Assembly (NCBI GenBank): GCA_947474645.1
Contig: CANJJD010000014.1
Coordinates: 1-64,000 of the forward strand
Direction of reading: 5' to 3'
DNA length: 64,000 nucleotides
Origin: Alphaproteobacteria bacterium
GTDB taxonomy: Bacteria; Pseudomonadota; Alphaproteobacteria; Micropepsales; Micropepsaceae
Made by a program: the position numbers and the translations under genes. How positions within the stretch are numbered: the stretch's first letter is position 1; every line of letters begins with the position of its first letter. The notes beneath the pieces are model-generated. The model did no database searches and was not told the origin of the DNA. It saw only the letters and a program-made list of their open reading frames with translations. This document shows positions 38,604-45,986 of this stretch, in pieces.

Positions 38604-39110
38604 TTGGTCAAGGCAGATCTTGGAACCAAACGGGCTTGCCCGAGCTGCGCGGCGCGGTTTTACGACCTCACCAAGCGGCCGATCGAGTGCCCCAAGTGCG
38701 GTTTCAGCTATGAGCCCGAAGCGCTGTTCAAGCAGCGCCGCAGCCGCGTCGTAGAGGCTGTGGCCGCCGGACCCGTCGCGGCCGCCGAGTCCGACGATGA
38801 AGAGGAAGAAGACGAGGACGAGGACGAAACCGCCGAGTCCGAAGAGGAAGAAGAAGCCGAGGCCGTGGTCGAGGCGCCGCTGAAGATCGCGGCGACCGGC
38901 GAGGACGAGGACGAGGACGCCGAGGAAGAAGAAGCCGAAGCGGAATCGGGCATGTCCGTTGTCGATGCCGACGAAGAAGTCGCCATCGAGGACATCGAGG
39001 TCGAGGACGACGAGGACGAAGAAGAGAACGACCTTCTGGGCGAAGTCGAGGACGAGGAAGACGATGTCAGCGGCATCATCGATCCCGGCATTGCCAAGGA
39101 CGAAGCCTAA
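38604..39110 (+). CDS. TIGR02300-family zinc-ribbon protein with acidic tail
   Basis: A 168-residue conserved alphaproteobacterial protein of unknown function. The N-terminal zinc ribbon has CPSC (C12, C15) and CPKC (about C30, C33) with the family core ARFYDLTKRPIECPKCG. The rest is a very acidic, low-complexity tail of Asp/Glu runs. Start is TTG at 38604, preceded by GGGAAG; homologues begin at the same point (MxKxxLGTKR). It lies between aroA and a tRNA-Ala gene, as is common in this class. Confidence 0.88.
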   Translation: MVKADLGTKRACPSCAARFYDLTKRPIECPKCGFSYEPEALFKQRRSRVVEAVAAGPVAAAESDDEEEEDEDEDETAESEEEEEAEAVVEAPLKIAATGEDEDEDAEEEEAEAESGMSVVDADEEVAIEDIEVEDDEDEEENDLLGEVEDEEDDVSGIIDPGIAKDEA

Positions 39111-39188
39111 CCTTTACAAGCTTTTTGAAGTCGCATTGCTGACGCAATGCAACGTGGGCCGGACACCAGACCGGTCCCCCATTGGTAC

Positions 39189-39264
39189 GGGGCCATAGCT
39201 CAGCTGGGAGAGCGCCTGCATGGCATGCAGGAGGTCAGCGGTTCGATCCCGCTTGGCTCCACCA
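39189..39264 (+). tRNA. tRNA-Ala (anticodon GGC)
   Basis: A 76-base cloverleaf. The acceptor arms GGGGCCA and TGGCTCC pair with one G-U, the D-stem is GCTC/GAGC, the anticodon stem CCTGC/GCAGG holds the loop ATGGCAT with anticodon GGC (39222-39224), the T-loop has GGTTCGATCC, and CCA is encoded (39262-39264). It reads GCC/GCU codons. The 3' end is part of an inverted repeat with downstream DNA. Confidence 0.96.
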
Positions 39265-39334
39265 ATTCCCGCCCCAGCCGGCGGATCTCAAATTTCACCC
39301 ACCACAAGCTCGCGGGAATTGGTGGAGCCAAGCG
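39250..39334. repeat. Inverted copy of the tRNA-Ala 3' end
   Basis: Bases 39250-39272 (last 15 bases of the tRNA plus eight more) recur perfectly, inverted, at 39312-39334: a 23-bp inverted repeat with a 39-base spacer. A weaker copy in the orientation of the second arm lies near 39463-39484. This could be a processing or terminator structure or the scar of an integration event; no integrase is nearby. Confidence 0.75.
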
Positions 39335-39340
39335 TCCGCA

Positions 39341-39393
39341 GCGACGTCAGGCTGCCCTTAGCGGCAGCGTAAGGGCAGCCGCCCGGACGTCGC
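39341..39393. repeat. Long stem-loop downstream of tRNA-Ala
   Basis: Nested perfect arms GCGACGTC/GACGTCGC (39341-39348, 39386-39393) and GGCTGCCCTTA/TAAGGGCAGCC (39350-39360, 39370-39380) make a stem of about 19 bp around a nine-base loop. It starts seven bases after the inverted tRNA end. It might be a small structured RNA, terminator or element end; there is no T-run. Confidence 0.6.
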
Positions 39394-39510
39394 GAAGGAG
39401 CGCAGGCGGGCCGCTGGGCTCGCTGCAAAGCAACCGCACTACTGCATCCGGAAAATCTCGCGCAGGAAATTGTTGGAGCCAGGCGACGCCCAGCGCTAGC
39501 CTGACGTTCC

Positions 39511-40119
39511 ATGCCGCGTACCCTCAAAACCTACATCACCAATCTGGGCTTTTTCGAGCTCGCCATCGCGGCGCCTTCGATGAAGGCGGCGCTGGAGGCC
39601 TGGGGCATGCGCCACAACGCCTTCCAGCAGGGCTTCGCCAAGGAGACGGATGATCCCAGGATCATTGCCGCCACCACGGCCCAGCCTGGCGTGGTGTTGA
39701 AGCGGGCGGTGGGCTCCAAAGGCGAATTTCGCAAGGACGCCAAATTGCCGGCGTCGCTGCCGGATGTCAGCCCGCCCAGGATCGAAGCGCGGAAGCCCAA
39801 ACGGCCTCAACCGGCCAAGGCGAAACCGGCCCGGAAAACAACCCGCGCCGAAATCATCTCCTTCGAGAAAGAGCGCGCCAAGCGCAAAAAACAAAAAGCC
39901 GCCGACCAGGCCAAGGTCGAAAAACAGCGCGCGGCCAAACGCCAGGTGAGCGACGCGGCCAAATATGCCCTGGACAAGGCGCGTATGCGCCATGAAGCCG
40001 AGCTGGCGGCGATTGCCCGCGAGCAGGACCGGCTGGACCAACGGGCCCACAAGGAAGATCTGCGCTGGACAGCCGAACACAAGAAGCTGCAGGCCGCTCT
40101 GGACAAAGCGGAACGCTAG
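39511..40119 (+). CDS. Conserved basic coiled-coil protein of unknown function
   Basis: A 202-residue protein. Residues 1-60 (TYITNLGFFELAIAAPSMKA and ALEAWGMRHNAFQQGF) match a conserved alphaproteobacterial N-terminus; residues about 60-110 are Pro/Lys-rich; from 115 on the chain is a long charged helix, probably coiled coil, rich in Lys, Ala, Arg and Gln. Databases sometimes label such proteins TolA-like because of the helix, but no membrane segment is present, so I do not adopt that. It follows the tRNA-Ala repeats. Confidence 0.65.
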   Translation: MPRTLKTYITNLGFFELAIAAPSMKAALEAWGMRHNAFQQGFAKETDDPRIIAATTAQPGVVLKRAVGSKGEFRKDAKLPASLPDVSPPRIEARKPKRPQPAKAKPARKTTRAEIISFEKERAKRKKQKAADQAKVEKQRAAKRQVSDAAKYALDKARMRHEAELAAIAREQDRLDQRAHKEDLRWTAEHKKLQAALDKAER

Positions 40120-40125
40120 CGCCCG

Positions 40126-40347
40126 TCAGGGCCAGACCTTGCGGCAATGCCCGTCCGCCTCCTGGACGCAGACCATCGCATCCAGGCCATGATCCTGATC
40201 GCGCCGCGCGGCGGCGGTCGCCAACGCGATCGCCGCCTGCACGTCATGAACGACCGAACCGATAAAGGCATCGTCGCGCTCGATATCCCAGCCGCCGGCA
40301 TGGGGAACGATATGATACTCGACCAGCGGCATGGGCCTGTCGGTCAT
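40126..40347 (-). CDS. DUF2188-like small protein
   Basis: A 73-residue protein beginning MTDRPMPLVEYHIVPHAGG and containing IERDDAFIGSVVHDVQAA and a final Val-Cys-Val-Gln-Glu-Ala segment, the pattern of DUF2188 proteins (YHV-x-GWxV ... A-x-A ... GxxI). No function is known. As sequenced it is in frame with the upstream basic protein, giving one 128-codon frame from 40512, but an ATG at 40347 just after the likely upstream stop (40350) and the family length argue for a separate gene. Confidence 0.6.
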   Translation of the reverse strand: MTDRPMPLVEYHIVPHAGGWDIERDDAFIGSVVHDVQAAIALATAAARRDQDHGLDAMVCVQEADGHCRKVWP

Positions 40348-40349
40348 GC

Positions 40350-40512
40350 CTAGCGCTTGCGCGCCTTGGTCTTGCGCTTGGCTTTCTTCTTCGCCTTGGT
40401 CTTCTTGGGGGGCGGGATTCATCATCCCCGACACCACTTTTTCAAAGTCGCGCATCGCCTTCAACAAGCTCGCCTGCGCGCGCTCGATCGTGCCTTTTTT
40501 CCTGGCTGCCAT
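40350..40512 (-). pseudogene. Histone H1/AlgP-like small basic protein with apparent frameshift
   Basis: The frame starts MAARKKGTIERAQASLLKAM behind an excellent ribosome site (AGGAG, six bases before ATG 40512). After NPAP the given frame reads on in Gln/Glu/Asp-rich sequence into the next gene. One base fewer in the six-C run (G-run 40407-40412 on the + strand) would give KKTKAKKKAKRKTKARKR and a TAG at 40350, a typical H1-like tail. A real indel, a sequencing error or programmed slippage could each explain this. DNA or RNA binding is inferred from composition. Confidence 0.5.
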
Positions 40513-40574
40513 GAGAGTCTCCTGGGTTGTGCCGCTAGGGAACTTTCGCCATGGCCAAACGGTTCCACGATCCG

Positions 40575-40856
40575 TCAGGGCGTCGTCGCCGGCGCCATCT
40601 GGGGACTCGCCTGCCCGTTGCCGCTGCTTCCCGCCGCCACGACCACCACCGCGACAATGGCCGCGCCCGCGCCGATCAGCGCCACGCCGGTATGGCGCCT
40701 TTGGGCGCCACGAACGCCCGCCGACTTGCCGGCCTTGAGGGGACCGCGATCAAGCGGCTTGGCATGGGCGGGCGGAAGCGGCTCTGCGGCGGCCACCGGC
40801 AATGCCGCCAGCAGCGAAAGGCCTGCCGCCGCCGTCATGAGTGTAAAAAGCCGCAT
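40575..40856 (-). CDS. Small exported or membrane protein of unknown function
   Basis: A 93-residue protein with a signal peptide (MRLFTLMTAAAGLSLLAALP, cleavage near VAAAEP) and a second hydrophobic helix near residues 58-76 (VALIGAGAAIVAVVVVAAG), then a short Gly/Pro/Ala tail. ATG 40856 is chosen because the signal peptide begins there; the longer open frame to 40904 adds nothing conserved. No family recognised. Confidence 0.6.
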   Translation of the reverse strand: MRLFTLMTAAAGLSLLAALPVAAAEPLPPAHAKPLDRGPLKAGKSAGVRGAQRRHTGVALIGAGAAIVAVVVVAAGSSGNGQASPQMAPATTP

Positions 40857-40970
40857 GCCCAACTCGTAGTACACATCTCCTAAGCACCTATTAAAGCTTG
40901 GCAATTTGACGAAATTGCGACCCCGCCAAAAGCCCTAGGCGGCGGGGCCGCCGCCACGCTATGAGGAAGC

Positions 40971-41675
40971 ATGCGATTTTCAGGCAAGCATGTGGCGGTA
41001 ACGGGCGCGGCCTCCGGGTTGGGGCTGGCGATCGCCAAGGCGGCAGAGGCCGAAGGCGCCACCATCATCGCCCTGGACCGCGTCGCGGCGCCCTTCGCGG
41101 ACAGCCGCATCTGCGACATCGCCCAGGAGGACCAGGTCAAAAACGCCCTGGCCGGCCTGCCGCGGCTGGACGCGCTAGTGAACAGCGCCGGCATCGCCCG
41201 CCGGGCCAAGGTGGACGAAACCGACATGGCCGACTTCGACGCGGTGATGGCAGTGAATGTGCGCGGCTCTTTCCTGACGTCCAAATATGCCCTGCCCTAC
41301 TTGCGCGTCCAGGGCGGTGCGATCGTGCATCTGTCGTCAGGTGTGGCCACCACCGGCACCCGCAACCGCGCCGCCTATACCGCCAGCAAGGGCGCGGTGC
41401 TGTCGCTGACCCTGAACATGGCGCTGGACTATGCCGCCGATAAAGTTCGGGTGAACTGCATCTGTCCCGGCTTCGTCAACACGCCGCTGCTGGCCAGCCT
41501 GCCGGCGGAGAAGAAGGCCAGGCTGGCCGCCCTGCATCCTCTGGGCCGGATGGGCGAGCCGGAGGAGATCGCGCACATGGCGCTGTTCCTGATCTCCGAC
41601 CAGGCCCAGTGGATCACCGGCCAGGCGATCGCGGTGGATGGCGGCTACAATATCGGCCACAGCGAGGACATCTAG
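40971..41675 (+). CDS. Short-chain dehydrogenase/reductase
   Basis: A 234-residue classical SDR with the NAD(P) motif TGAASGLG (residues 11-18), NSAG near 78, the catalytic Ser in HLSSGVA and YTASK (Tyr and Lys near 141-145), and the C-terminal ITGQAIAVDGGYNIG. These enzymes oxidise or reduce secondary alcohols; an Asp in ALDRVA after the second strand suggests NAD preference. The substrate is unknown. It is 186 bases ahead of a GMC oxidoreductase in the same direction. Confidence 0.9.
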   Translation: MRFSGKHVAVTGAASGLGLAIAKAAEAEGATIIALDRVAAPFADSRICDIAQEDQVKNALAGLPRLDALVNSAGIARRAKVDETDMADFDAVMAVNVRGSFLTSKYALPYLRVQGGAIVHLSSGVATTGTRNRAAYTASKGAVLSLTLNMALDYAADKVRVNCICPGFVNTPLLASLPAEKKARLAALHPLGRMGEPEEIAHMALFLISDQAQWITGQAIAVDGGYNIGHSEDI

Positions 41676-41683
41676 CGCTTGTC

Positions 41684-41762
41684 TTTTGGCCGCTGGCTGC
41701 GTTGCTCGTCGCTCATGGGCCTCTTGCCCACTTCGCTCCTCGCGCCTTGCCAGCAACCAAAA
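41684..41762. repeat. Intergenic inverted repeat
   Basis: Arms at 41684-41697 and 41749-41762 (TTTTGG-N2-GCTGGC / GCCAGC-N2-CCAAAA) pair over 12 of 14 bases around a 51-base centre. The element lies between the SDR and GMC genes. It is unlike the double-hairpin family elsewhere in the window. Nature unknown. Confidence 0.35.
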
Positions 41763-41860
41763 TCCTGCGCGCTGGTTCCTGACCCGGAACTCGACACAAT
41801 TAGGACAAGACACTCTTCCAGACAGGGCGTTACATTGGCCTTTTACCGGATCTTCCGTCC

Positions 41861-43366
41861 TTGACCGCCCTGATTGACGCACGCACGCTTGCCGACCGCA
41901 CCACCCTCGACACCGATCTTGTCATTATCGGCGGCGGGCCGGCCGGCATTTCGCTGGCGCTGTCGCTGGCGGGCAGCAAGCTGAAGGTGCTGCTGCTGGA
42001 ATCCGGCGGCGTGAATTTCGATCCCGCCATCCAGAAAATGTATTCCGGCGCCGAGGCCGGGGTGCGCTATGCGCCGCTGGATGCGGGGCGCCTGCGCCAG
42101 TTGGGCGGCGGCACCAATCATTGGGGCGGTTATTGCCGCCCCATGGACGCGATCGATTTCGAAACGCGCGATTGGGTGCCGCATTCGGGCTGGCCGATTT
42201 CGAAGCGGGCGCTGGAACCCTATTTCCCCCGGGCGCAGGCCCTGGTGGAAGCCGGTCCCTGGATCTATGACCAGAAAGGCGATGCCGAGAATGCCGGTGC
42301 AGGCTCGGTGCTGCCGCTGAACGGCGGCGGGCTTTACACGAGCTGGTTTCAATTCTCGAAGATGCGCGGCGATGTCCTGCCGACCCAGTTCGGCAACCGC
42401 TATCAGGAAGACTTGAAGCGCGCACCCAACATCACGCCGCTGCTGCACGCCAATGTCACCGCCATAAGGCTGGGCACCAACGGCAAGCAGGTCGAGCGGC
42501 TGGATGTGGCGACATTGACCGGCAAGCATTTCACCGTGACGCCGCGCTTTGTGGTGCTGGCCTGCGGCGGCGTCGAGAATGTGCGCCTGCTGTTGGCCTC
42601 TAACGACGTGATGAAAAACGGCATCGGCAACCAGAACGACCTGGTGGGCCGCTTCTTCGCCGACAATCCGATTCCGCGCGATGTCGCCACATTGGTGAGT
42701 TTCGCCGGGCCCCTGGCGCCCTTTTACGGCGCCAACCAGAAACTGCCCGACGGCGCCATCATGCGGGCCACCTTCGCCACCACCGCCAAGTTCTGCCGCA
42801 CCGCCAAGGTGGCCGGATCGCTCAGCACCATCGAGCAGCCGGTGGATCTGGACGAAACCGGCAAGGCGGCCGTCATCACAACCGCCATCGCGTTGGGGGT
42901 GGATGCCTCCAACGCCAGGACCTATTCGCTGGGTTGCGGCATGGAGCTGATGCCCGATCCCGACCGCCGCCTGACTTTGGCGGGACAGAAGGATGCCCTG
43001 GGCCTGCCGCGCCTGAAGCTGGAGATGCGCATCGCCGACGAGGATTTCGCCCGCTTCCGCCGCACCCTGGTGGAACTGGGGCGGCAATTGCTGGCCAGCA
43101 AGGCGGGGATGCTGCGCATCAACTGCCACAAGCGCGAAGACTGGCTGAAGAACATGGACTGGGGCCATCATCACCTGGGCACCACCCGGATGAGCGCCGA
43201 TCCCAAACAGGGCGTGGTGGATGGCGACGGCTTGGTGCATGGCATGGGCAACCTCTACATCGCCGGCAGCAGCGTGTTCCCCAGCTACAGCGCCTCCAAC
43301 CCCACCCTGAACCTGGTGGCGCTGACTTTGCGGCTGGGCGATCACCTGAAAAAGGTGATGGCATGA
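41861..43366 (+). CDS. GMC-family oxidoreductase
   Basis: A 501-residue FAD enzyme of the glucose-methanol-choline family. The ADP-binding motif VIIGGGPAGISLALSLAGSK lies near residue 24 and GGTNHWGGYCRPMD near 86. The C-terminal part has HHHLGTTRMS and NLYIAGSSVFPSYSASNPT, where active-site His and Asn/Asp would sit. Relatives are sugar or sugar-acid dehydrogenases. Start is TTG at 41861 since no ATG or GTG lies nearer. The next gene overlaps by ATGA and is probably its small Tat subunit. The enzyme lacks its own signal, so it may be carried across with that partner. Confidence 0.85.
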   Translation: MTALIDARTLADRTTLDTDLVIIGGGPAGISLALSLAGSKLKVLLLESGGVNFDPAIQKMYSGAEAGVRYAPLDAGRLRQLGGGTNHWGGYCRPMDAIDFETRDWVPHSGWPISKRALEPYFPRAQALVEAGPWIYDQKGDAENAGAGSVLPLNGGGLYTSWFQFSKMRGDVLPTQFGNRYQEDLKRAPNITPLLHANVTAIRLGTNGKQVERLDVATLTGKHFTVTPRFVVLACGGVENVRLLLASNDVMKNGIGNQNDLVGRFFADNPIPRDVATLVSFAGPLAPFYGANQKLPDGAIMRATFATTAKFCRTAKVAGSLSTIEQPVDLDETGKAAVITTAIALGVDASNARTYSLGCGMELMPDPDRRLTLAGQKDALGLPRLKLEMRIADEDFARFRRTLVELGRQLLASKAGMLRINCHKREDWLKNMDWGHHHLGTTRMSADPKQGVVDGDGLVHGMGNLYIAGSSVFPSYSASNPTLNLVALTLRLGDHLKKVMA

Positions 43367-43704
43367 AGCGCCGAAGCATCATCGCCGGTGTGGCCGGCGC
43401 GAGCGCAGCCGTGGCCGCGGGCCTGTACCGCTTCACCGACATTTTCGTAAAACATTACCCGCCCACGCCGTATGACGATCTGCTGGTGCAACTGGTGGAC
43501 CGGCAGCAAGCCGCAGCGCTGGGCGCGAAAGTGGCGAGACCCGATGCACCGTCCCTGGCGGCGGAGCTGCGGCGAGACTTGAAACCGGACAGCCTGGGCG
43601 CGACCACCGAGGCTGATGTCGCGGCAGGCCGCCTGATGGAAGTGGATGGCTGGTTGCTGCCACGCACCATCGCCTTGCTGTCGGCGCTGGCATCCAAGGT
43701 TTGA
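43363..43704 (+). CDS. Small Tat-signal protein, likely subunit of the GMC enzyme
   Basis: A 113-residue protein with an N-terminal twin-arginine signal (MKRRSIIAGVAGASAAVAAG). The rest is short and helical, with no Cys or cofactor motif. Position and ATGA coupling to the GMC gene suggest a small subunit analogous to the gamma subunit of gluconate or sorbitol dehydrogenases, but it is much shorter than those (about 240 residues). It is followed by the third double-hairpin repeat. Confidence 0.65.
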   Translation: MKRRSIIAGVAGASAAVAAGLYRFTDIFVKHYPPTPYDDLLVQLVDRQQAAALGAKVARPDAPSLAAELRRDLKPDSLGATTEADVAAGRLMEVDGWLLPRTIALLSALASKV

Positions 43705-43710
43705 TCCACT

Positions 43711-43783
43711 TGTCATTCCCGCGCAAGCGGGCATCCAGCGGCGCTTTTTTCAAAGATGGATTCCCGCTTTCGCGGGAATGACA
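43711..43783. repeat. Double-hairpin intergenic repeat, copy 3
   Basis: Left unit 43711-43737 (TGTCATTCCCGC, GCGGGCATCCA) and right unit 43757-43783 (TGGATTCCCGC, GCGGGAATGACA) are inverted relatives, each a hairpin. The unit ends TGTCAT and ATGACA match the copies at 3630 and 14362. It lies exactly between the convergent GMC subunit and pabBC genes. Confidence 0.72.
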
Positions 43784-43785
43784 GT

Positions 43786-45471
43786 TCATTTTCCTCTGAT
43801 GGCCAGGATCAACCCGCGCAGGGAATTGCCGAAATAAACCTCGCCTTTCAGGTCATCCGGCGTCAGCACCGCTTCGCGCGCCTGTCCCTGTGCGATCAGT
43901 TCGACGCGCAGCCGCCCATCCAGCACGCCCGCCTCCAGCGGCGGGGTGAGCAGAACGCCATCGCACCTGATAAAGATGTTGCTGCGCGCGCCTTCGGTGA
44001 GTTCGCCGCGCTGGTTGCAGAAGATAACTTCGTCTGTGCCCAGGCGTTTGACTTCGCTCTCATACAGGTCGCGCCAGCTTGTCTTGTGCCGCAGCAAGAG
44101 GTCGCTGCTATGGGTGCGTTCCGGCGAAACGGCGTACGTCCAATGGGAAGAGTTGGGCGGCAGGTCATAGGCGCCGGCCTGGTGGACGCCTGCTTCATTC
44201 AAAGTCAGGCGGACACGCAGCGGCCCTGCCCGTCCCGCCACCGCCTGCTCCAGCGCGGCTATGGCGGCACGCGTGTCGAAAGCCAATCCGAAAACCCGTG
44301 CCGAATGTTCCATTCGCGCCAGATGGCTTTCCAGCCGAACAAAGCCGTTTTCCCAGCGCAAGGTTTCAATCAGCTCCAGCGGCTGACGGCCCGCCTCGAA
44401 AAAGCGCGCCTTGAGCAGGCATTCGGCATACTCGCTTGCGCATTCCGAGTCCTGCACCACACCGCCGCCGATGCCCAACTCGCCCTGCCCGTCCGCGATG
44501 GTCAATGTGCGGATGGCGACATTAAAGCGCGCGCTGCCATCCGGTGAAAAATGCCCGATGGCGCCGCAATAGGCGCCGCGCCGCGAACACTCCAGTTGAC
44601 GCAAAATCTCCATGGCGCGGATCTTGGGCGCCCCGGTCACCGAGCCGCAGGGAAACAGCGCCCGCAGGATGTCGGCAATATCAGCGTCATCACGTTTCTT
44701 CGCCGTGACCGTGGAAACCATGGCATGCAAGGTGGGATAGCTTTCGACCTGAAACAGGTTTGAGACATCGACGCTGCCGTTCTCGGCAACCCGGCTGAGA
44801 TCGTTGCGGATCAAATCCACGATCATCAGATTTTCGGCGCGGTTCTTGGGTGACGCCGCCAGCGCAGCACGCTCAGCGTCGTCATTTCCGCCGCGCGCCG
44901 CGGTGCCTTTCATCGGCCGCACCGTCAGGGTGCCATCCGCCGCCAGATCGAAGAACAATTCCGGCGACAGGCTTACTATCTGGCGCTGTCCATCATCGAT
45001 GAAGCCGCAATGGCCTGCGCCGCTGGCAGCGCGCAAGCGCTCATACAGCGCCAGCGCCTCGCCGGCGAAGGCAAAGCGGGCACGGAAGCTGAGATTGGCC
45101 TGATAGATGTCACCGTCCGCGATGTACTCCTTCACGCGCGCGAAGCGGGCGGCATAGCTGGCTTCATCCCATTCAGGACGCAGCGGCCCGGCATAGGCGC
45201 GGCCCGGCACCGTTGACGCTTCTGCTTCAGATCCGGCAAACACTCCCAGCCGCAACAGCGGGCCTTGATCGGATAGGGAGGCCCCGCCCAGCCGTGGTTC
45301 CAGCGCATGGCCCAGCTCATACCCCAGCCAGCCGGCGACATGGCGGCCCTGCGCCAGCGCTGCCGCCACGGCCGCCAGGGCAGACGGCACCTGATCGGCG
45401 GAATCGGCGGCTATGACCGCCAGGGGCTCGCGGAAAACCCGCCGGGGGCCGTCGTCCAGGATGACCAGCAT
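43786..45471 (-). CDS. pabB: Aminodeoxychorismate synthase component I fused to 4-amino-4-deoxychorismate lyase
   Basis: A 561-residue fusion for p-aminobenzoate synthesis. Residues about 1-355 are the chorismate-binding PabB domain, with GDIYQANLSFRARFAF, VRPMKGTAARGG, IVDLIRNDLSRVAENG and GSVTGAPKIRAMEIL. Residues about 360-561 are a PLP class IV aminotransferase-fold PabC domain with LETLRWENG-type start (LIETLRWENGFVRLESHLAR) and DEVIFCNQRGELTEGARSNIF. Such fusions are known in proteobacteria. The glutaminase PabA is not encoded here. It supplies the folate pathway that also needs folC. Confidence 0.93.
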   Translation of the reverse strand: MLVILDDGPRRVFREPLAVIAADSADQVPSALAAVAAALAQGRHVAGWLGYELGHALEPRLGGASLSDQGPLLRLGVFAGSEAEASTVPGRAYAGPLRPEWDEASYAARFARVKEYIADGDIYQANLSFRARFAFAGEALALYERLRAASGAGHCGFIDDGQRQIVSLSPELFFDLAADGTLTVRPMKGTAARGGNDDAERAALAASPKNRAENLMIVDLIRNDLSRVAENGSVDVSNLFQVESYPTLHAMVSTVTAKKRDDADIADILRALFPCGSVTGAPKIRAMEILRQLECSRRGAYCGAIGHFSPDGSARFNVAIRTLTIADGQGELGIGGGVVQDSECASEYAECLLKARFFEAGRQPLELIETLRWENGFVRLESHLARMEHSARVFGLAFDTRAAIAALEQAVAGRAGPLRVRLTLNEAGVHQAGAYDLPPNSSHWTYAVSPERTHSSDLLLRHKTSWRDLYESEVKRLGTDEVIFCNQRGELTEGARSNIFIRCDGVLLTPPLEAGVLDGRLRVELIAQGQAREAVLTPDDLKGEVYFGNSLRGLILAIRGK

Positions 45472-45543
45472 GCCGCCTTGTGCCCGCCCAGGAACCCCGG
45501 TTCAACCGCTACAACCTGTGATTGTTTTCCCGCTAGGGCACAT

Positions 45544-45569
45544 CTTGAACGACCAAGGACGCACCCCAT
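45544..45569 (+). promoter_or_regulatory. Candidate sigma-32 (RpoH) heat-shock promoter
   Basis: CTTGAA (45544-45549) and CCCCAT (45564-45569), 14 bases apart and followed by CTTTATT, closely match the RpoH promoter consensus. It drives toward the hsp20 remnant and the DUF1150 gene. Confidence 0.6.
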
Positions 45570-45570
45570 C

Positions 45571-45714
45571 TTTATTCTACCGGCTCTGCCGGGTGAGAGC
45601 ATCGAAGTCAGCGCAGGCGCGTTGGAAAATGGATTGCAGAAGATCGATTTGGCCAGAAAACCGGTCCAACCGAGCGTGAGGGTCGTAAATAGCAATATGT
45701 GGAGTACACCATGA
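45571..45714 (+). pseudogene. Remnant of a small heat-shock protein (Hsp20) gene
   Basis: The frame ending at TGA 45714 encodes an Hsp20-like C-terminus: IEVSAGALENGLQKIDLAR with a short tail after it. In Hsp20 proteins the motif xxGAxLENGLLxIDL lies in the last strands of the alpha-crystallin domain. Upstream of about 45580 the frame has no Hsp20 character and no start codon, so about two thirds of the gene are missing. The TGA overlaps the ATG of the DUF1150 gene, the arrangement expected if it once was the 3' end of an hsp20-DUF1150 operon. A heat-shock promoter still lies directly before it. Confidence 0.6.
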
Positions 45715-45965
45715 CGGACAGATTTGAAGGCGACGAGATCGAGGACCGGAATTTCCTGGCCGGCCGCATCACCTATATCAAGCCCACGGGCAGCGACGAA
45801 GCGCACCGCCTTGGCCTGATCCCCGCCAATATCGATCTTCCCGCCGGCATGAAGCTGTATGTCCTGCATGCCGAGGATGGCAGCGTGCTGGGCTTCACCG
45901 ACGGCTATGCATCCGCCTATGGCGCGGCGCTGCAGAATGAGTTGACCCCGGTCAGCGTCCACTAG
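45711..45965 (+). CDS. DUF1150 family protein
   Basis: An 84-residue alphaproteobacterial protein of unknown function. It shows the family pattern AGRITYIKPT, LYVLHAEDGSVLGFTDGYA and a conserved C-terminal AALQNELTPVSVH. DUF1150 genes commonly follow hsp20 genes, and here an hsp20 remnant and an RpoH-like promoter are directly upstream, so heat induction is likely. ATG 45711 is chosen because GGAG precedes it at the right distance; an in-frame GTG at 45699 is less likely. A strong terminator follows. Confidence 0.88.
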   Translation: MTDRFEGDEIEDRNFLAGRITYIKPTGSDEAHRLGLIPANIDLPAGMKLYVLHAEDGSVLGFTDGYASAYGAALQNELTPVSVH

Positions 45966-45986
45966 CCGGACCCACCGAAAACAGAA

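Noticed and set aside
38708-39097. Ser-rich frame opposite the TIGR02300 gene
   Set aside because: Poly-Ser arises from reading Asp/Glu codons backwards; the + strand frame has a conserved zinc ribbon.
39312-39334. Possible second tRNA gene after tRNA-Ala
   Set aside because: Only the 3' end is repeated and in inverted orientation; no cloverleaf can be formed.
39189-39510. Genomic island at the tRNA-Ala gene
   Set aside because: No integrase, direct attachment repeats or phage genes are found near; the flanking genes are ordinary for the class.
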